DNA of 37,763 bases, from the NCBI GenBank assembly GCA_902826025.1, contig CADEDH010000002.1, positions 207,544-245,306 on the forward strand. The letters are read 5' to 3'. This document shows, in pieces, positions 1-8,305 of this stretch (within the stretch, counting starts at the first letter, position 1; the number at the start of each line of letters is the position of its first letter). The DNA comes from an uncultured Actinomycetes bacterium. Lineage in GTDB: Bacteria; Actinomycetota; Acidimicrobiia; Acidimicrobiales; SZUA-35. Below the pieces are notes generated by a model. It did not search any database and was not told the origin of the DNA. It saw nothing but the letters and a program-made list of their open reading frames with translations. The position numbers were made by a program, and so were the translations under genes.

Positions 1-102
1 AACATCCCGGCTCCCCTTCGGGGAGCTTGGAGTTTCGCCTGCGGCGAAACATCCCGGCTCCCCTTCGGGGAGCTTGGAGTTTCGCCTGCGGCGAAACATC
101 CC
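1..102. repeat. Tandem 47-bp double-hairpin repeat
   Basis: Two full copies (1-47, 48-94) and the first eight bases of a third (95-102) follow one another without spacers. Each unit holds two perfect 7-bp stems with 3-nt loops: GCTCCCC-TTC-GGGGAGC and TTTCGCC-TGC-GGCGAAA. The array may start before the window. It resembles REP-type extragenic palindromes and lies upstream of glpK, where it could also end transcription coming from the left. Function is inferred only. Confidence 0.85.
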
Positions 103-160
103 CGACTCACTTCGCCCTCCCATCGGCCGATGGCCGGCCGAGCTGAGCGCCGGAAGTCAC

Positions 161-166
161 TAACCT
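161..166 (+). promoter_or_regulatory. -10 box of leaderless glpK
   Basis: TAACCT fits the actinobacterial TANNNT -10 motif. Six bases separate it from the ATG at 173, so the predicted +1 is the A of the start codon. There is no room for a ribosome binding site in the transcript, which supports a leaderless mRNA. Confidence 0.65.
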
Positions 167-172
167 GGCCCG

Positions 173-1654
173 ATGCCGATTGTGGTGGCCATCGACGCAG
201 GAACCACCGGGGTGCGAGCTCTGGCCATCGACGAACGCTCGTCGGTGGTGGGTCTGGCCTACCGGGAGCTGACCCAGTACTTCCCCCGTCCCGGGTGGGT
301 GGAGCACGACCTCGACGAGATCTGGGCCAAGTTGACCGAGGTCCTGTCCGAGCTGGTGCCCCAGCTATCGGAGCCGGTGGCGGCGGTAGGGATCACCAAC
401 CAGCGGGAGACCGTGGCCGCCTGGGACCGCCGCACCGGCCGCCCCCGGCACCGGGCCATCGTGTGGCAGGACCGGCGCACGGCCGACCGCTGCTCGGAGC
501 TGGCCGGGGACGGGGCGCTGGACGTGGTGCGGCGCCGCACCGGGCTCGTACTCGACCCCTACTTCTCGGGCACCAAGTTCGGCTGGCTGCTCACCGAGGG
601 CGGGGTGCCGACCGACGATGACCTCGCCCTGGGCACGATCGACAGCTGGGTGCTGTGGAACCTGACCGGAGGGGCGGTTCACGCCACCGAGCCATCGAAC
701 GCCTCCCGCACGATGCTGTTCGACCTGGAGGATCTGGCCTGGTCGGACGAGCTGGCGGGGCTGCTCGGTGTCCCGGTGGCAGCCCTGCCCGAGGTCCGCC
801 CGTCGAGTGGGCGGTTCGGCACCACGGCCCTCGGGACCTCGGCTCTGGGGGCCGGGATCCCGATCAGCGGGGTGGCCGGCGACCAGCAGGCGGCGTTGTT
901 CGGCCAGGCCTGCTTCGCCCCCGGCATGACCAAGAACACCTACGGCACCGGCAGCTTCGTGCTGATGAACGTGGGCGACCGTTGCCCACCCCCGGTCGAC
1001 GGGCTGTTGACCACGGTGGGGTGGACGCTCGGCTCCGGCCAGCCCGCCACCTACGCCTACGAGGGCGCCATCTTCGTCACCGGGGCCGCTGTGCAGTGGC
1101 TGCGGGACGGGTTGGGGGTGATCGGCGAGGCGGCCGAGATCGGGCCCCTGGCCGCCTCGGTGGCCACGACCGGCGATGTGTTCCTGGTGCCGGCGTTCAC
1201 CGGGCTGGGAAGCCCGTGGTGGGACCCGTGGGCCCGGGGCACGATCGTGGGTCTCACCCGGGGCACGGGCCGGGCTGAGCTGGCCCGGGCGGTGGTGGAG
1301 GCCATGGCGTACCAGACCCGCGACGTGGTCGAGCTGATGGTGCGGGCGTCGGGCCAGCCGCTGGCCGAATTGCGGGTGGACGGCGGCGCCTCGGTGATGG
1401 ACCTGCTGTTGCAGCTCCAAGCCGACCAGCTCGGGGTGCCGGTGACCCGTCCGGCCCACACCGAGACCACGGCCCTGGGGGCCGCCTACCTGGCCGGGCT
1501 GGCCGAGGGGGTGTGGGGCTCGCTCGACGAGGTCACCGCGTCGTGGGCGCTCGGCGTCCGGGTCGATCCCGACCCCGACCGCTCCCCCGCCGACACCCTC
1601 TACCGCCGCTGGCTGCAGGCAGTCGACCGGTCCCGGGGCTGGGCTCAGGACTAG
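173..1654 (+). CDS. glpK: Glycerol kinase
   Basis: FGGY-family sugar kinase that phosphorylates glycerol with ATP to sn-glycerol 3-phosphate in the cytoplasm, feeding lipid synthesis or glycolysis. The 493-residue length is typical. Visible motifs are the N-terminal phosphate loop DAGTTGVRALAID (residues 8-20), the substrate segment TNQRET (75-80), GVAGDQQAALFGQ with the likely catalytic base Asp237, YGTGSF, and the C-terminal nucleotide-site segment DGGASVMDLLLQLQ. The ATG at 173 was chosen because the protein begins with the conserved family N-terminus and a -10 box lies exactly in register. No glycerol facilitator or glpD is adjacent. The gene converges on the aminotransferase, with a 35-bp gap. 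Confidence 0.95.
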   Translation: MPIVVAIDAGTTGVRALAIDERSSVVGLAYRELTQYFPRPGWVEHDLDEIWAKLTEVLSELVPQLSEPVAAVGITNQRETVAAWDRRTGRPRHRAIVWQDRRTADRCSELAGDGALDVVRRRTGLVLDPYFSGTKFGWLLTEGGVPTDDDLALGTIDSWVLWNLTGGAVHATEPSNASRTMLFDLEDLAWSDELAGLLGVPVAALPEVRPSSGRFGTTALGTSALGAGIPISGVAGDQQAALFGQACFAPGMTKNTYGTGSFVLMNVGDRCPPPVDGLLTTVGWTLGSGQPATYAYEGAIFVTGAAVQWLRDGLGVIGEAAEIGPLAASVATTGDVFLVPAFTGLGSPWWDPWARGTIVGLTRGTGRAELARAVVEAMAYQTRDVVELMVRASGQPLAELRVDGGASVMDLLLQLQADQLGVPVTRPAHTETTALGAAYLAGLAEGVWGSLDEVTASWALGVRVDPDPDRSPADTLYRRWLQAVDRSRGWAQD

Positions 1655-1674
1655 CCCGAAACCGTCGCCACGGG

Positions 1675-1687
1675 GTCCCGTAGGGAC
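1675..1687. terminator. Weak hairpin between convergent genes
   Basis: GTCCC-GTA-GGGAC forms a 5-bp stem with a 3-nt loop in the 35-bp gap between the stops of glpK and the convergent aminotransferase. There is no U-tract on either side. Its position suggests a bidirectional terminator, but the stem is short. Confidence 0.3.
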
Positions 1688-1689
1688 AC

Positions 1690-2868
1690 TCAGCCGTGAA
1701 GCTCGGGCAGGGCGCGACGCAGGTTGCGGATGGCCTGAGCCGTCCGCTGCTCGTTCTCGATCAGGGCGAAACGCACATGGCCCTCACCGCCGGGGCCGAA
1801 GCCGACGCCGGGTGACGTGGCCACCTTGGCCTCCGACACGAGGAACGAGCTGAACTCGAGCGAATCCATGTGGGCGTAGGGCTCGGGAATCGGGGCCCAC
1901 ACGAACATCGTGCCCTTGGGCCGCTGGACCGACCAGCCGATGGCGTCGAGCCCGTCGCACAGGGCGTCGCGCCGGGCCTGGTAGATCTCCCGCACGAGCT
2001 TGGGATGCTCGGCCGCGTCGTTGAGGGTGACGGTGGCGGCGATCTGGATGGGCTGGAAGGTGCCGTAGTCGAGGTAGCTCTTGAGCTTGGCCAGCGCCGC
2101 CACCACCTCGGGGTTGCCCAGCAGGAAGGCCACCCGCCATCCGGCCATGGAGAACGACTTGGTCATCGAGTACAGCTCGACGCAGCGGCTCTTCGCCCCT
2201 GGCACCTGCAGGATCGACGGTGGGTTGTAGCCGTCGAAGCCGATGTCGGCGTAGGCGTTGTCGTGCACGACGATGAGGTCGCGCTGCTCGGCGAACTCCA
2301 CCACCCGGGTGAAGAAGTCCAGATCCACGCACACCGTGGTGGGGTTGTGGGGGAACGAGATCACCAGCACCCGGGGCTTGGGCCAGGAGTACTCCCAGGC
2401 CCGCTCCAGGTTGGCGATGAACTGCTCACCCTCGGCCAGCGGCACCTCGCGAATCGCCGCCCCGGCGAAGATCGGGCCCCAGATGTGGATGGGGTACGAG
2501 GGGGCCGGCACCAGGCAGGCGTCGCCCGGCTGGAGCAGCACCCACATCAGGTGGGTGAAACCCTCCTTGGCCCCGATGATGTTGAGCACCTCGGTCTCGG
2601 GGTCGAGATCGACCCCGAAGCGGGTCTGGTACAGATTGGCGGCCGCCTCCCGCAGCTTGGGGATGCCCTTGGATGCCGAGTAGCGATGGTTGCGGCCCAG
2701 CTGGGCCGCCTCGCACAGCTTGTCGACCGCCATCGACGGCGACGACAGGTCGGGGTTCCCGAACCCGAAATCGATCACGTCCTCGCCGGCCCGGCGGGCG
2801 TTGGTCTTCAGCTCGTTGATGATCGAGAAGACGTAGGGGGGAAGCTGGCTGATCCGGCGGAACTCCAT
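1690..2868 (-). CDS. AlaC-like class I aminotransferase
   Basis: PLP-dependent fold-type I aminotransferase of 392 residues. It follows E. coli AlaC (YfdZ), a glutamate-pyruvate aminotransferase, along its length: [10 protein letters not shown] near the N-terminus, FGFGNPD (35-40), [13 protein letters not shown] (63-75), [11 protein letters not shown] (121-131), SFPHNPTT (171-178), VHDNAYADI (201-209) and [12 protein letters not shown] (234-245), with Lys237 the expected PLP lysine. The likely reaction is alanine/2-oxoglutarate transamination. The ATG at 2868 has a -10 box TAGTGT 7 bp upstream and looks leaderless. Actinomycetes have related paralogues with other substrates, so the exact substrate is inferred. 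Confidence 0.85.
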   Translation of the reverse strand: MEFRRISQLPPYVFSIINELKTNARRAGEDVIDFGFGNPDLSSPSMAVDKLCEAAQLGRNHRYSASKGIPKLREAAANLYQTRFGVDLDPETEVLNIIGAKEGFTHLMWVLLQPGDACLVPAPSYPIHIWGPIFAGAAIREVPLAEGEQFIANLERAWEYSWPKPRVLVISFPHNPTTVCVDLDFFTRVVEFAEQRDLIVVHDNAYADIGFDGYNPPSILQVPGAKSRCVELYSMTKSFSMAGWRVAFLLGNPEVVAALAKLKSYLDYGTFQPIQIAATVTLNDAAEHPKLVREIYQARRDALCDGLDAIGWSVQRPKGTMFVWAPIPEPYAHMDSLEFSSFLVSEAKVATSPGVGFGPGGEGHVRFALIENEQRTAQAIRNLRRALPELHG

Positions 2869-2875
2869 GGAGCCG

Positions 2876-2881
2876 ACACTA
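2876..2881 (-). promoter_or_regulatory. -10 box of the aminotransferase gene
   Basis: TAGTGT on the minus strand ends 7 bases before the ATG at 2868, placing the predicted +1 at 2869, within one base of the start codon. No Shine-Dalgarno sequence can fit. Confidence 0.55.
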
Positions 2882-2953
2882 CCGGCCCGGCTGGGCTGCC
2901 CCCGCGATTTCAGGCGCCCCGGAGACGAAGATTTCGCCCGGTACCGGCCCAGA

Positions 2954-4642
2954 TCAGCGGTCGAGGCCAGCCGCCAGCGGCTTGGGCCGGCTCACCAGGG
3001 CCTGGCTCAGGCCGGCCCCATCGGCCCACCGCCGAGCCGAGGCCCGGTCCGAGACGACCACCACCTGGAGCCCGCCGGCGAGCTGGCAGCACCGGTCGAG
3101 CACCCGGTCCAGCTCGTCGTCGGTCAGGCCGGCGAACGCGCCCACGATGACCATCGGCAGCGATCCCCGGGCGTCGACGGCCACCTGGGTGGCCACCGCC
3201 GCCACCCTCGCCAGGAGAGTGTCGAGGTCGAGCGGCTCCCCGGAGCTGCGACGCCCGGCCTCGGCCCTCAGCCGGTTCAGCTCCGCCTCCGAGGCGGTGG
3301 CCGCCGCTTCGGCCCGGGGCAGCCGGGCCAGCGCCCGCCGGTGACGGTCGACGTCGCGCCGGGCCCGGGCCAGATCGGCCTGGAACGTCTCGTCGTCACG
3401 GTCCCGGTCGGCCATATCCATGGCGGCCAGCCATCGCCCGGCCGCCGCCGCCAGCACCGGGGCGTCGTCGGTCGAGGCGTCCACCCCGTCCGGGGGGTCG
3501 TCGACCGAGGCCAGGCTCTGGCGGAGCGACGCCACGGCGGCCAGCCATGCCGGGTTGGCCTTCTCCACCACCAACTCCCCCAATGCCCGCCCCAGGTCGG
3601 GGGGCAACATGAGGCCGAGATGAACCCGGGCGGCGGCCCGGATGTCGAGCAGCTCCTGGTTCAGCTCGCGCGACACGGCGTCGGTTTCCAGCTCGGCCCG
3701 GGTCTCGGCCAGGTTGGCCTCCGCCTCCTCGACCGCCCGCCGGGCCTGGGCTTCGGCCTCGATGCGGGGGGCCGGCGCCACCGGGTTGGTCCGGTACACG
3801 GTGTAGGCGGTCCAGCTCTCCACCCCGACCTTGCTCAGGAGCGCCTCCATCTCGGCCTGCTCTTCCGGGCGCAGCACCCGGCGCCACTTGCCCCGCCGGG
3901 TGTCGTCCATGCCGGGGAACGACAGCAGTTCGAGCCGGGCTTCTTCGTCGCGGGTGAGCAGCACCGGCCGGGCGTCCCGCTCGGCCGTCTCCTGGATCTG
4001 GCGGGCCACCGCCAGCCGGGTTTCGGACTGGGCCACGGCCGCCCGCAGGTAGGCGAAATGCTGCTCCGCCTCCACCACCCGGGTCTGGTAGCGCTCCCAC
4101 CGCTGGCGTAGGGCGGGCACCCCGTCGGGAGCTTCCTGGATGACAGAGGCCAGGCCGTCGAGCCCCGCCACTGTCTCCCGCAGCCGGTTGGCCTGGGCCC
4201 GGCGCCGGGCCAGGACGGCCTCGGCCCCCGGGTCGAGACGGGCCTCGAGCACCGCCAGGTGGGCCCGGGCCGCCGGATCGAGGTCGGCCCGCACCTCCTC
4301 CACCACCACGGCGTCGATCTCGGCCCGGCGTTGCTGCTGGTCGATGAGGGCCTGGAGGCGGGGCAGGTCGTCCAGCGATCCGGCGTCGGCGTCGACCACC
4401 ACGTCGGCTGTGGTCAGGGCTCGGCCGGCCAGAGCTCCGTTGCCGCTGCCGTCCATCTCCACCAGCAGCCCCTGGTGCTGGAGGAGACCGCGGAGCCCGG
4501 TGGCAGAGCCGCGGGCCAGACGTCGCAGCGCATCGACCAGATCATCCCGTTCGAGAGGGGAGACGCCGTGGACGACGGTGAGGAAGGGGTGGAGGTCGAC
4601 GCCGATCCGGCCCTGTCCCAAATCGAGCCGCAGGATTCGCAT
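2954..4642 (-). CDS. SMC/RecF-like coiled-coil protein lacking Walker motifs
   Basis: 562 residues. The first 40 residues have the rhythm of a RecF/RecN/SMC head (MRILRLDL, then FLTVVHG), but the P-loop expected next (GxNGxGKS type) reads [11 protein letters not shown] and has no GKS/T. The middle (about 130-490) is rich in charged residues and Ala/Leu heptads, predicting long coiled coils. Residues 496-511 ([16 protein letters not shown]) sit where a Walker B segment should be, but the acidic pair is missing; QVVVVSD follows like the usual switch strand. I read it as a degenerate, probably non-hydrolysing SMC-like protein of unknown role. AAGAAGG just upstream of the ATG at 4642 can serve as ribosome binding site. 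It lies downstream of the SRPBCC and mannosyltransferase genes on the same strand. Confidence 0.7.
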   Translation of the reverse strand: MRILRLDLGQGRIGVDLHPFLTVVHGVSPLERDDLVDALRRLARGSATGLRGLLQHQGLLVEMDGSGNGALAGRALTTADVVVDADAGSLDDLPRLQALIDQQQRRAEIDAVVVEEVRADLDPAARAHLAVLEARLDPGAEAVLARRRAQANRLRETVAGLDGLASVIQEAPDGVPALRQRWERYQTRVVEAEQHFAYLRAAVAQSETRLAVARQIQETAERDARPVLLTRDEEARLELLSFPGMDDTRRGKWRRVLRPEEQAEMEALLSKVGVESWTAYTVYRTNPVAPAPRIEAEAQARRAVEEAEANLAETRAELETDAVSRELNQELLDIRAAARVHLGLMLPPDLGRALGELVVEKANPAWLAAVASLRQSLASVDDPPDGVDASTDDAPVLAAAAGRWLAAMDMADRDRDDETFQADLARARRDVDRHRRALARLPRAEAAATASEAELNRLRAEAGRRSSGEPLDLDTLLARVAAVATQVAVDARGSLPMVIVGAFAGLTDDELDRVLDRCCQLAGGLQVVVVSDRASARRWADGAGLSQALVSRPKPLAAGLDR

Positions 4643-4731
4643 GAGCCCTTCTTCGACGCCCGAACCCGGCGACTGAAGGCCTCACACGGGGCCCTCTGCG
4701 CCCTTCGGCTCAGGCCCGGCGGCAGGGGCTG

Positions 4732-5214
4732 TCAGCGCCTCGCGTCAACGGCCTGGACCCGGTCCTTGAACCGCTGGAGGGCCGACTCCACGATCTTGTC
4801 CTCGGCCCGACGCTTCACGTAACCGGGCAGCGGGAGCTTGAGGTCGACGATCAACTCGTAGGTCACGTCGGTTGACGGCTCGGCCTCGGTGCTCGACGGC
4901 GCCGGCTCGAACAGGTACGCCCCTTCGAGACGGCTGGTGAGATCACCCTCCACCAGCGTCCAGGCCAGTCGTTCGGGTGCCTGGGAGAGGTCGTAGGCCA
5001 GCACGTACGACGTCTGGCGGCCCATGCCGGTCGCCTCGAATCGGGCCCGCAGCGGGCGGCCCAGCCCGTCCCGTTCCTGCACTTCCACCGATGCGATGCC
5101 CTTCACCCATTCGGGGTAGGCCTCGAGGTCGAGACCCACGGCGAAACAGGTCTCCACCGGGGCTGCGACCGTGGTCAGGACGACGGTGTGCTCGTTGGCC
5201 GGGAGATCATGCAC
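4732..5214 (-). CDS. SRPBCC (START-like, cyclase/dehydrase) protein
   Basis: 160 residues from a GTG at 5214. The pattern is that of the SRPBCC helix-grip fold: a first strand ending in VVLTTVAAPVETCFAV, then LDLEAYPEWVKGIASVEV, a central sheet with YVLAYDLSQAPERLAW and a tail of LPLPGYVKRRAEDKIVES followed by a long C-terminal helix. Such proteins bind hydrophobic ligands such as lipids; no catalytic residues can be assigned. A reading frame continues upstream to an ATG at 5274, but that stretch is Arg/Pro-rich. The GTG has a TAACCT -10 box 8 bp upstream, so I prefer it. It lies 75 bp downstream of the PimB-like gene, and a link to membrane lipid metabolism is possible but unproven. Confidence 0.8.
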   Translation of the reverse strand: MHDLPANEHTVVLTTVAAPVETCFAVGLDLEAYPEWVKGIASVEVQERDGLGRPLRARFEATGMGRQTSYVLAYDLSQAPERLAWTLVEGDLTSRLEGAYLFEPAPSSTEAEPSTDVTYELIVDLKLPLPGYVKRRAEDKIVESALQRFKDRVQAVDARR

Positions 5215-5222
5215 CGGGACAG

Positions 5223-5228
5223 AGGTTA
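5223..5228 (-). promoter_or_regulatory. -10 box of the SRPBCC gene
   Basis: TAACCT on the minus strand, identical to the glpK -10 box, ends 8 bases before the GTG at 5214. The predicted transcript would have at most two untranslated bases. Confidence 0.5.
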
Positions 5229-5289
5229 GCGGAGACCCGACGCGACCGGGAACCCTTCGGCCTTCCGGGCGCACGCCGAAGGCGAGCTC

Positions 5290-6474
5290 CTAGCGACGCG
5301 ACGCGGAGCCGCCCGACCGGGCGACGAGAGGAAGCGAGACCCCCTCGAGTGGCTCGGCCCGCACGATCGCCTGGTGGAGACGCTGGGCCAGCTGGTCGTA
5401 GTCGAGCTCGGCCCGCACCCGCTCCCGGGCCGCCCGGCCCATCCGCTGGCTGGCTTCGGGGTCGTTGGCCAGAGTGGCAAGGGCCCGGGCCACGGCCCGC
5501 ACGTTGCGCGGCCGGGGCTCCACCAGGCCGGTAACGCCGTGCTTCACCGCCTCGTGCGCACCGCCGGAACGGCCCGCCACCTGGGGGATGCCGGCCGCAG
5601 CCGCCTCCAGGAACACGATGCCGAACCCTTCCTGCTCCAGGCCAAGCCAGCGGTCGTGGCACAGCATGGCCATGGCGTCGGCCGCCCCGTAGAGCCGGGC
5701 CACATCGTCGTTGGCCAGGCTGCCGAGAAGCCGGGCCGGGGCCCGCGTGTTCACGATGAGCCGGGCCAGCTTGTCCTGCTGCCGGCCGGCGCCGCCGATC
5801 AGCACCTGGATGGGTAGGCCCTCACCGGCCAGCTGGGCCGCCGCCTTGATCAGCACGTCCATGCCCTTGCGGGGTACGAGCCGGTTGACGCTGGCCACCA
5901 CGAACTGCTCGTCGCTCAGGTTCAGCGCCTCCCGGGCGGCCGCCCGTTGGTGCGGGGTGAGAGGGCGGAACCGATCGGCGTCCACTCCGGGCGGGATGAC
6001 CACCGCCGGCAGCGATCGCCCGGCACAACGGGCCGCTTCGGCCATGGGGTAGTTACCGGCGGCAACGATCAGCGAGGCCGAGCGCAGGATGCGGGCCAGC
6101 AGCGGGGCGGCCACAGGCAGGCGGCCCGGCACGGTCACCTCGGCCCCATGGAGGATCAGCCCGTAGGGCCGGCTCAGCCGGGGCCCGATGGCCCCCAGCG
6201 GCAGGGCGGGGTCGAGTAGCACCAGGTCGGCGTCGATCTCGTCGGCCAGGGCGTCGATGCGCCGGATCAGGGACGGGGTGGGGGTCAGGACCCCCCGTGA
6301 TGCTCGCTCCACCCGGAACGCCTGCTCGGCGTCGAAGGCGGCGTCGCCCGGGTGGGAGGTGGTGTACACCGCGAACGAGTCCGGTGGGAGGCGTCGCCAC
6401 AGCTCCCACAGGTAGTTCTGTATCCCCCCGAACTTGGGTGGGAAGTCGTTCGTCACCAGCACATGGCGTTTCAT
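5290..6474 (-). CDS. PimB-like GT4 mannosyltransferase
   Basis: 394-residue GT-B glycosyltransferase of family GT4. It resembles mycobacterial PimB', which adds the second mannose to phosphatidylinositol monomannoside from GDP-mannose at the cytoplasmic membrane face. Matching segments are VTNDFPPKFGGIQNYL near the N-terminus, VIPPGVDADRFRP, VASVNRLVPRKGMDVLI, a GSLANDDVARLYGAADAM strand-helix, and the EX7E motif in EGFGIVFLEAAAAG followed by RSGGAHEAV. The ATG at 6474 is preceded by GGAGGGG, about 11 bases away. The SRPBCC gene follows on the same strand. GT4 donor and acceptor cannot be fixed from motifs alone, so related lipid or sugar mannosyltransferases remain possible. Confidence 0.8.
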   Translation of the reverse strand: MKRHVLVTNDFPPKFGGIQNYLWELWRRLPPDSFAVYTTSHPGDAAFDAEQAFRVERASRGVLTPTPSLIRRIDALADEIDADLVLLDPALPLGAIGPRLSRPYGLILHGAEVTVPGRLPVAAPLLARILRSASLIVAAGNYPMAEAARCAGRSLPAVVIPPGVDADRFRPLTPHQRAAAREALNLSDEQFVVASVNRLVPRKGMDVLIKAAAQLAGEGLPIQVLIGGAGRQQDKLARLIVNTRAPARLLGSLANDDVARLYGAADAMAMLCHDRWLGLEQEGFGIVFLEAAAAGIPQVAGRSGGAHEAVKHGVTGLVEPRPRNVRAVARALATLANDPEASQRMGRAARERVRAELDYDQLAQRLHQAIVRAEPLEGVSLPLVARSGGSASRR

Positions 6475-6567
6475 CTATCCGGTTTCCCCTCCGGCGCCCA
6501 TACCGACCTCACGTCCAGTTCCTGCCCCGTCCTGCTCTCAGCCTCGACGTTCGGTCTTCCGCAGCGC

Positions 6568-7728
6568 TCATCGTAGAGGGGTTCGGGCCTGGACCGGGGC
6601 CACCACCTCCGCCCGGACCTGCGGATCAGGGTCGGCGGCGGCCCCGCCGGCCAGGTTTTCGAGGCCCAGACGGCGGGCCGCCCACACGGCGTGGGCCCGT
6701 AAGAGCGGATTGTCGTGGGCCACATAGCGGGCCAGCAGCGGCTCCAGGGTGGGGTCACGGGGATCCCCCGTGTTGCCCAGGACCACCAGCGCCGTGCGCC
6801 GGATGACGTCGGGGTCGCGGTTGGCCACGTACCAGCGCCCGAGCCGATCCAGCAGTGCGTCGTCGCCGGCGGTCAGGATCCAGCGCACGGGCACCCAGGT
6901 CACCGCCGTCTCCGCCTCCGGCAGGGGCGGTCGGCGCCGGTCCAGCACCCGGTTCTCGGGGCACGGGTCCTGGCAGGCGTCGCAGCCGTAGATCCGGTCG
7001 GCCACCGCCTCCCGGTGCTCCACCGGGATCGGATCGGCCGATTGGACGAGCCAGGCGATGCAGCGGCGGGCGTCGAGCACCCCAGGAGCCACCAGTGCGC
7101 CGGTGGGGCACCCGTCTAGGCAGGCGGCGCACGGGCCGCACCCGTCGGCCAGGGGCTCGGCCACCGAGGCACCACCCAGCGGCGCGTCGGTGACGATCAC
7201 GCCCACCACGAACCAGCTCCCCGCCCCCGGCACCAGCAGGTTGGCGTTCTTGCCGTACCAGGCCAGGCCGGCCCGCCAGGCGGCGTTGCGGTCGACCAGG
7301 TCGTTGGAGTCGGCCACCACCCGGGTGGCCCAGCCGTTCGCCCGCAGTAGGGCCGCCATCGGCTCGAGACCCCGGGCCAGCTGGCGGTAGAAGTCGTCCC
7401 GGGCGTAGCGGGCCACCCGCCCCGCGGCTTCGGCCGGTGCTGGCGGCTCGGCCCGCTGGTAGCCGAGAAGCCCCACCACCATCGAGGCCGCCCCCCGCAA
7501 CAGCTGGTCCGGATCGGTGGACCGAACCGGATTGCGGTAGGTGAACTCCATCGACCCGTTGAGCCCGGCCGCCCGCCGCCGCAGCAGGACGGTGCGGGCC
7601 GGCTCCAGCACCTCGGCCGTGGTGAAGCCCACGGCGTGGAGCCCGGCCTCCAGTCCCACCCGGCGCAGCTCGTCGGCGGCCACCGCCAGCCGGGGCGGCG
7701 GCGGGGGGATCTGGGCCCGCGACGTCAT
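6568..7728 (-). CDS. queG: Epoxyqueuosine reductase QueG
   Basis: 386 residues from the ATG at 7728. QueG is a cobalamin and iron-sulfur enzyme that reduces epoxyqueuosine to queuosine in tRNA. The protein has the expected order: an N-terminal cobalamin-binding domain with VVADSNDLVDR (137-147) and AGLAWYGKNANLLV (153-166), then two 4Fe-4S motifs. The first is Cys197/200/203/207 (CGPCAACLDGCP); the second uses Cys223, 249, 252 and 256 (YGCDACQDPCPENR). The C-terminus is a short HEAT-like region (DVIRRTALVVLGN). The frame runs upstream to 8283, but that stretch lies opposite the BLUF gene and has no QueG features. A weak -10 box (CATGCT) sits in leaderless register. No other queuosine gene is in the window. 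Confidence 0.93.
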   Translation of the reverse strand: MTSRAQIPPPPPRLAVAADELRRVGLEAGLHAVGFTTAEVLEPARTVLLRRRAAGLNGSMEFTYRNPVRSTDPDQLLRGAASMVVGLLGYQRAEPPAPAEAAGRVARYARDDFYRQLARGLEPMAALLRANGWATRVVADSNDLVDRNAAWRAGLAWYGKNANLLVPGAGSWFVVGVIVTDAPLGGASVAEPLADGCGPCAACLDGCPTGALVAPGVLDARRCIAWLVQSADPIPVEHREAVADRIYGCDACQDPCPENRVLDRRRPPLPEAETAVTWVPVRWILTAGDDALLDRLGRWYVANRDPDVIRRTALVVLGNTGDPRDPTLEPLLARYVAHDNPLLRAHAVWAARRLGLENLAGGAAADPDPQVRAEVVAPVQARTPLR

Positions 7729-7734
7729 TGGTCC

Positions 7735-7740
7735 AGCATG
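7735..7740 (-). promoter_or_regulatory. Possible -10 box of queG
   Basis: CATGCT on the minus strand keeps the A2 and T6 of TANNNT and puts +1 exactly on the A of the ATG at 7728. The first T is missing, so this is weaker than the other leaderless boxes here. Confidence 0.35.
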
Positions 7741-7803
7741 CCCGACTAAAGACCACCCGCCGCCTTGGCCGATGGAGAGTCGATGAAGGAAGGACACCAC
7801 CCC

Positions 7804-8295
7804 GTGACCGGATCGGCCCATGACCTCGTCCACTGCGCCTACACGAGCCTTCTCGCCCCGGAGTGCACCGACGCCGAGCTGCTCCCGATCCTGACCAAGG
7901 CCCGGCGTACCAATCCCGGGCTGCAGGCCACTGGACTGCTGCTGTTCCACCGGCGCAGCTTCTTCCAGGTGCTGGAAGGGCCTCGGCACCGCATCGACGC
8001 CCTGTACGAGCGGATCTCGGCCGATCCCCGCCACACCCGGGTGACCCGGTTGGTGCACGAGCCCATCGCCGACCGCTCCTTCCGGGACTGGACGATGGGG
8101 CTGATGGAGCCGACTGCGGACGACCTGGCCGCGGTGCCGGGGTTGGCGTCCGTCGTCGCTGCCGGCGGATCCCTGGCCGACCTGGACGCCGAGCAGGCCC
8201 AGGCCCTGCTCGACTCGCTGGCCCGGGGCCCGCTGCGGCTGCGGTGCGAGACGGCCATGGTGCGCTCGCTCATCACAACCCAACCCGGGCGGTAG
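7804..8295 (+). CDS. Short BLUF-domain blue-light sensor
   Basis: About 163 residues, essentially a BLUF domain with a short helical C-terminus and no output enzyme. The FAD photochemistry residues are present: Tyr in CAYTSLLA, Asn in ARRTNPGL, Gln in FFQVLEG, and Trp/Met in RDWTMG. BLUF proteins switch hydrogen bonding around FAD in blue light and act through partners. The start is uncertain: GTG 7804 follows AAGGAAGG by about ten bases and leaves a short lead to the domain, while in-frame ATGs lie at 7765 and 7783. The TAG stop (8293-8295) is also the first half of the -10 box of the next gene. It is divergent from queG. Confidence 0.88.
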   Translation: MTGSAHDLVHCAYTSLLAPECTDAELLPILTKARRTNPGLQATGLLLFHRRSFFQVLEGPRHRIDALYERISADPRHTRVTRLVHEPIADRSFRDWTMGLMEPTADDLAAVPGLASVVAAGGSLADLDAEQAQALLDSLARGPLRLRCETAMVRSLITTQPGR

Positions 8296-8298
8296 CCT
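8293..8298 (+). promoter_or_regulatory. -10 box of the dehydrogenase gene
   Basis: TAGCCT ends 7 bases before the GTG at 8306, predicting a start at 8305-8306 and a leaderless message. The box reuses the stop codon of the BLUF gene. Confidence 0.55.
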
Positions 8299-8305
8299 TC
8301 ACGTC

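Noticed and set aside
1..102. Possible CRISPR array
   Set aside because: The repeats are directly adjacent without spacers and each is made of two palindromes; no cas gene is nearby.
7729..8283. N-terminal extension of QueG
   Set aside because: The extra 185 codons lie antisense to the BLUF gene and have no QueG similarity; the ATG at 7728 gives the normal family length.
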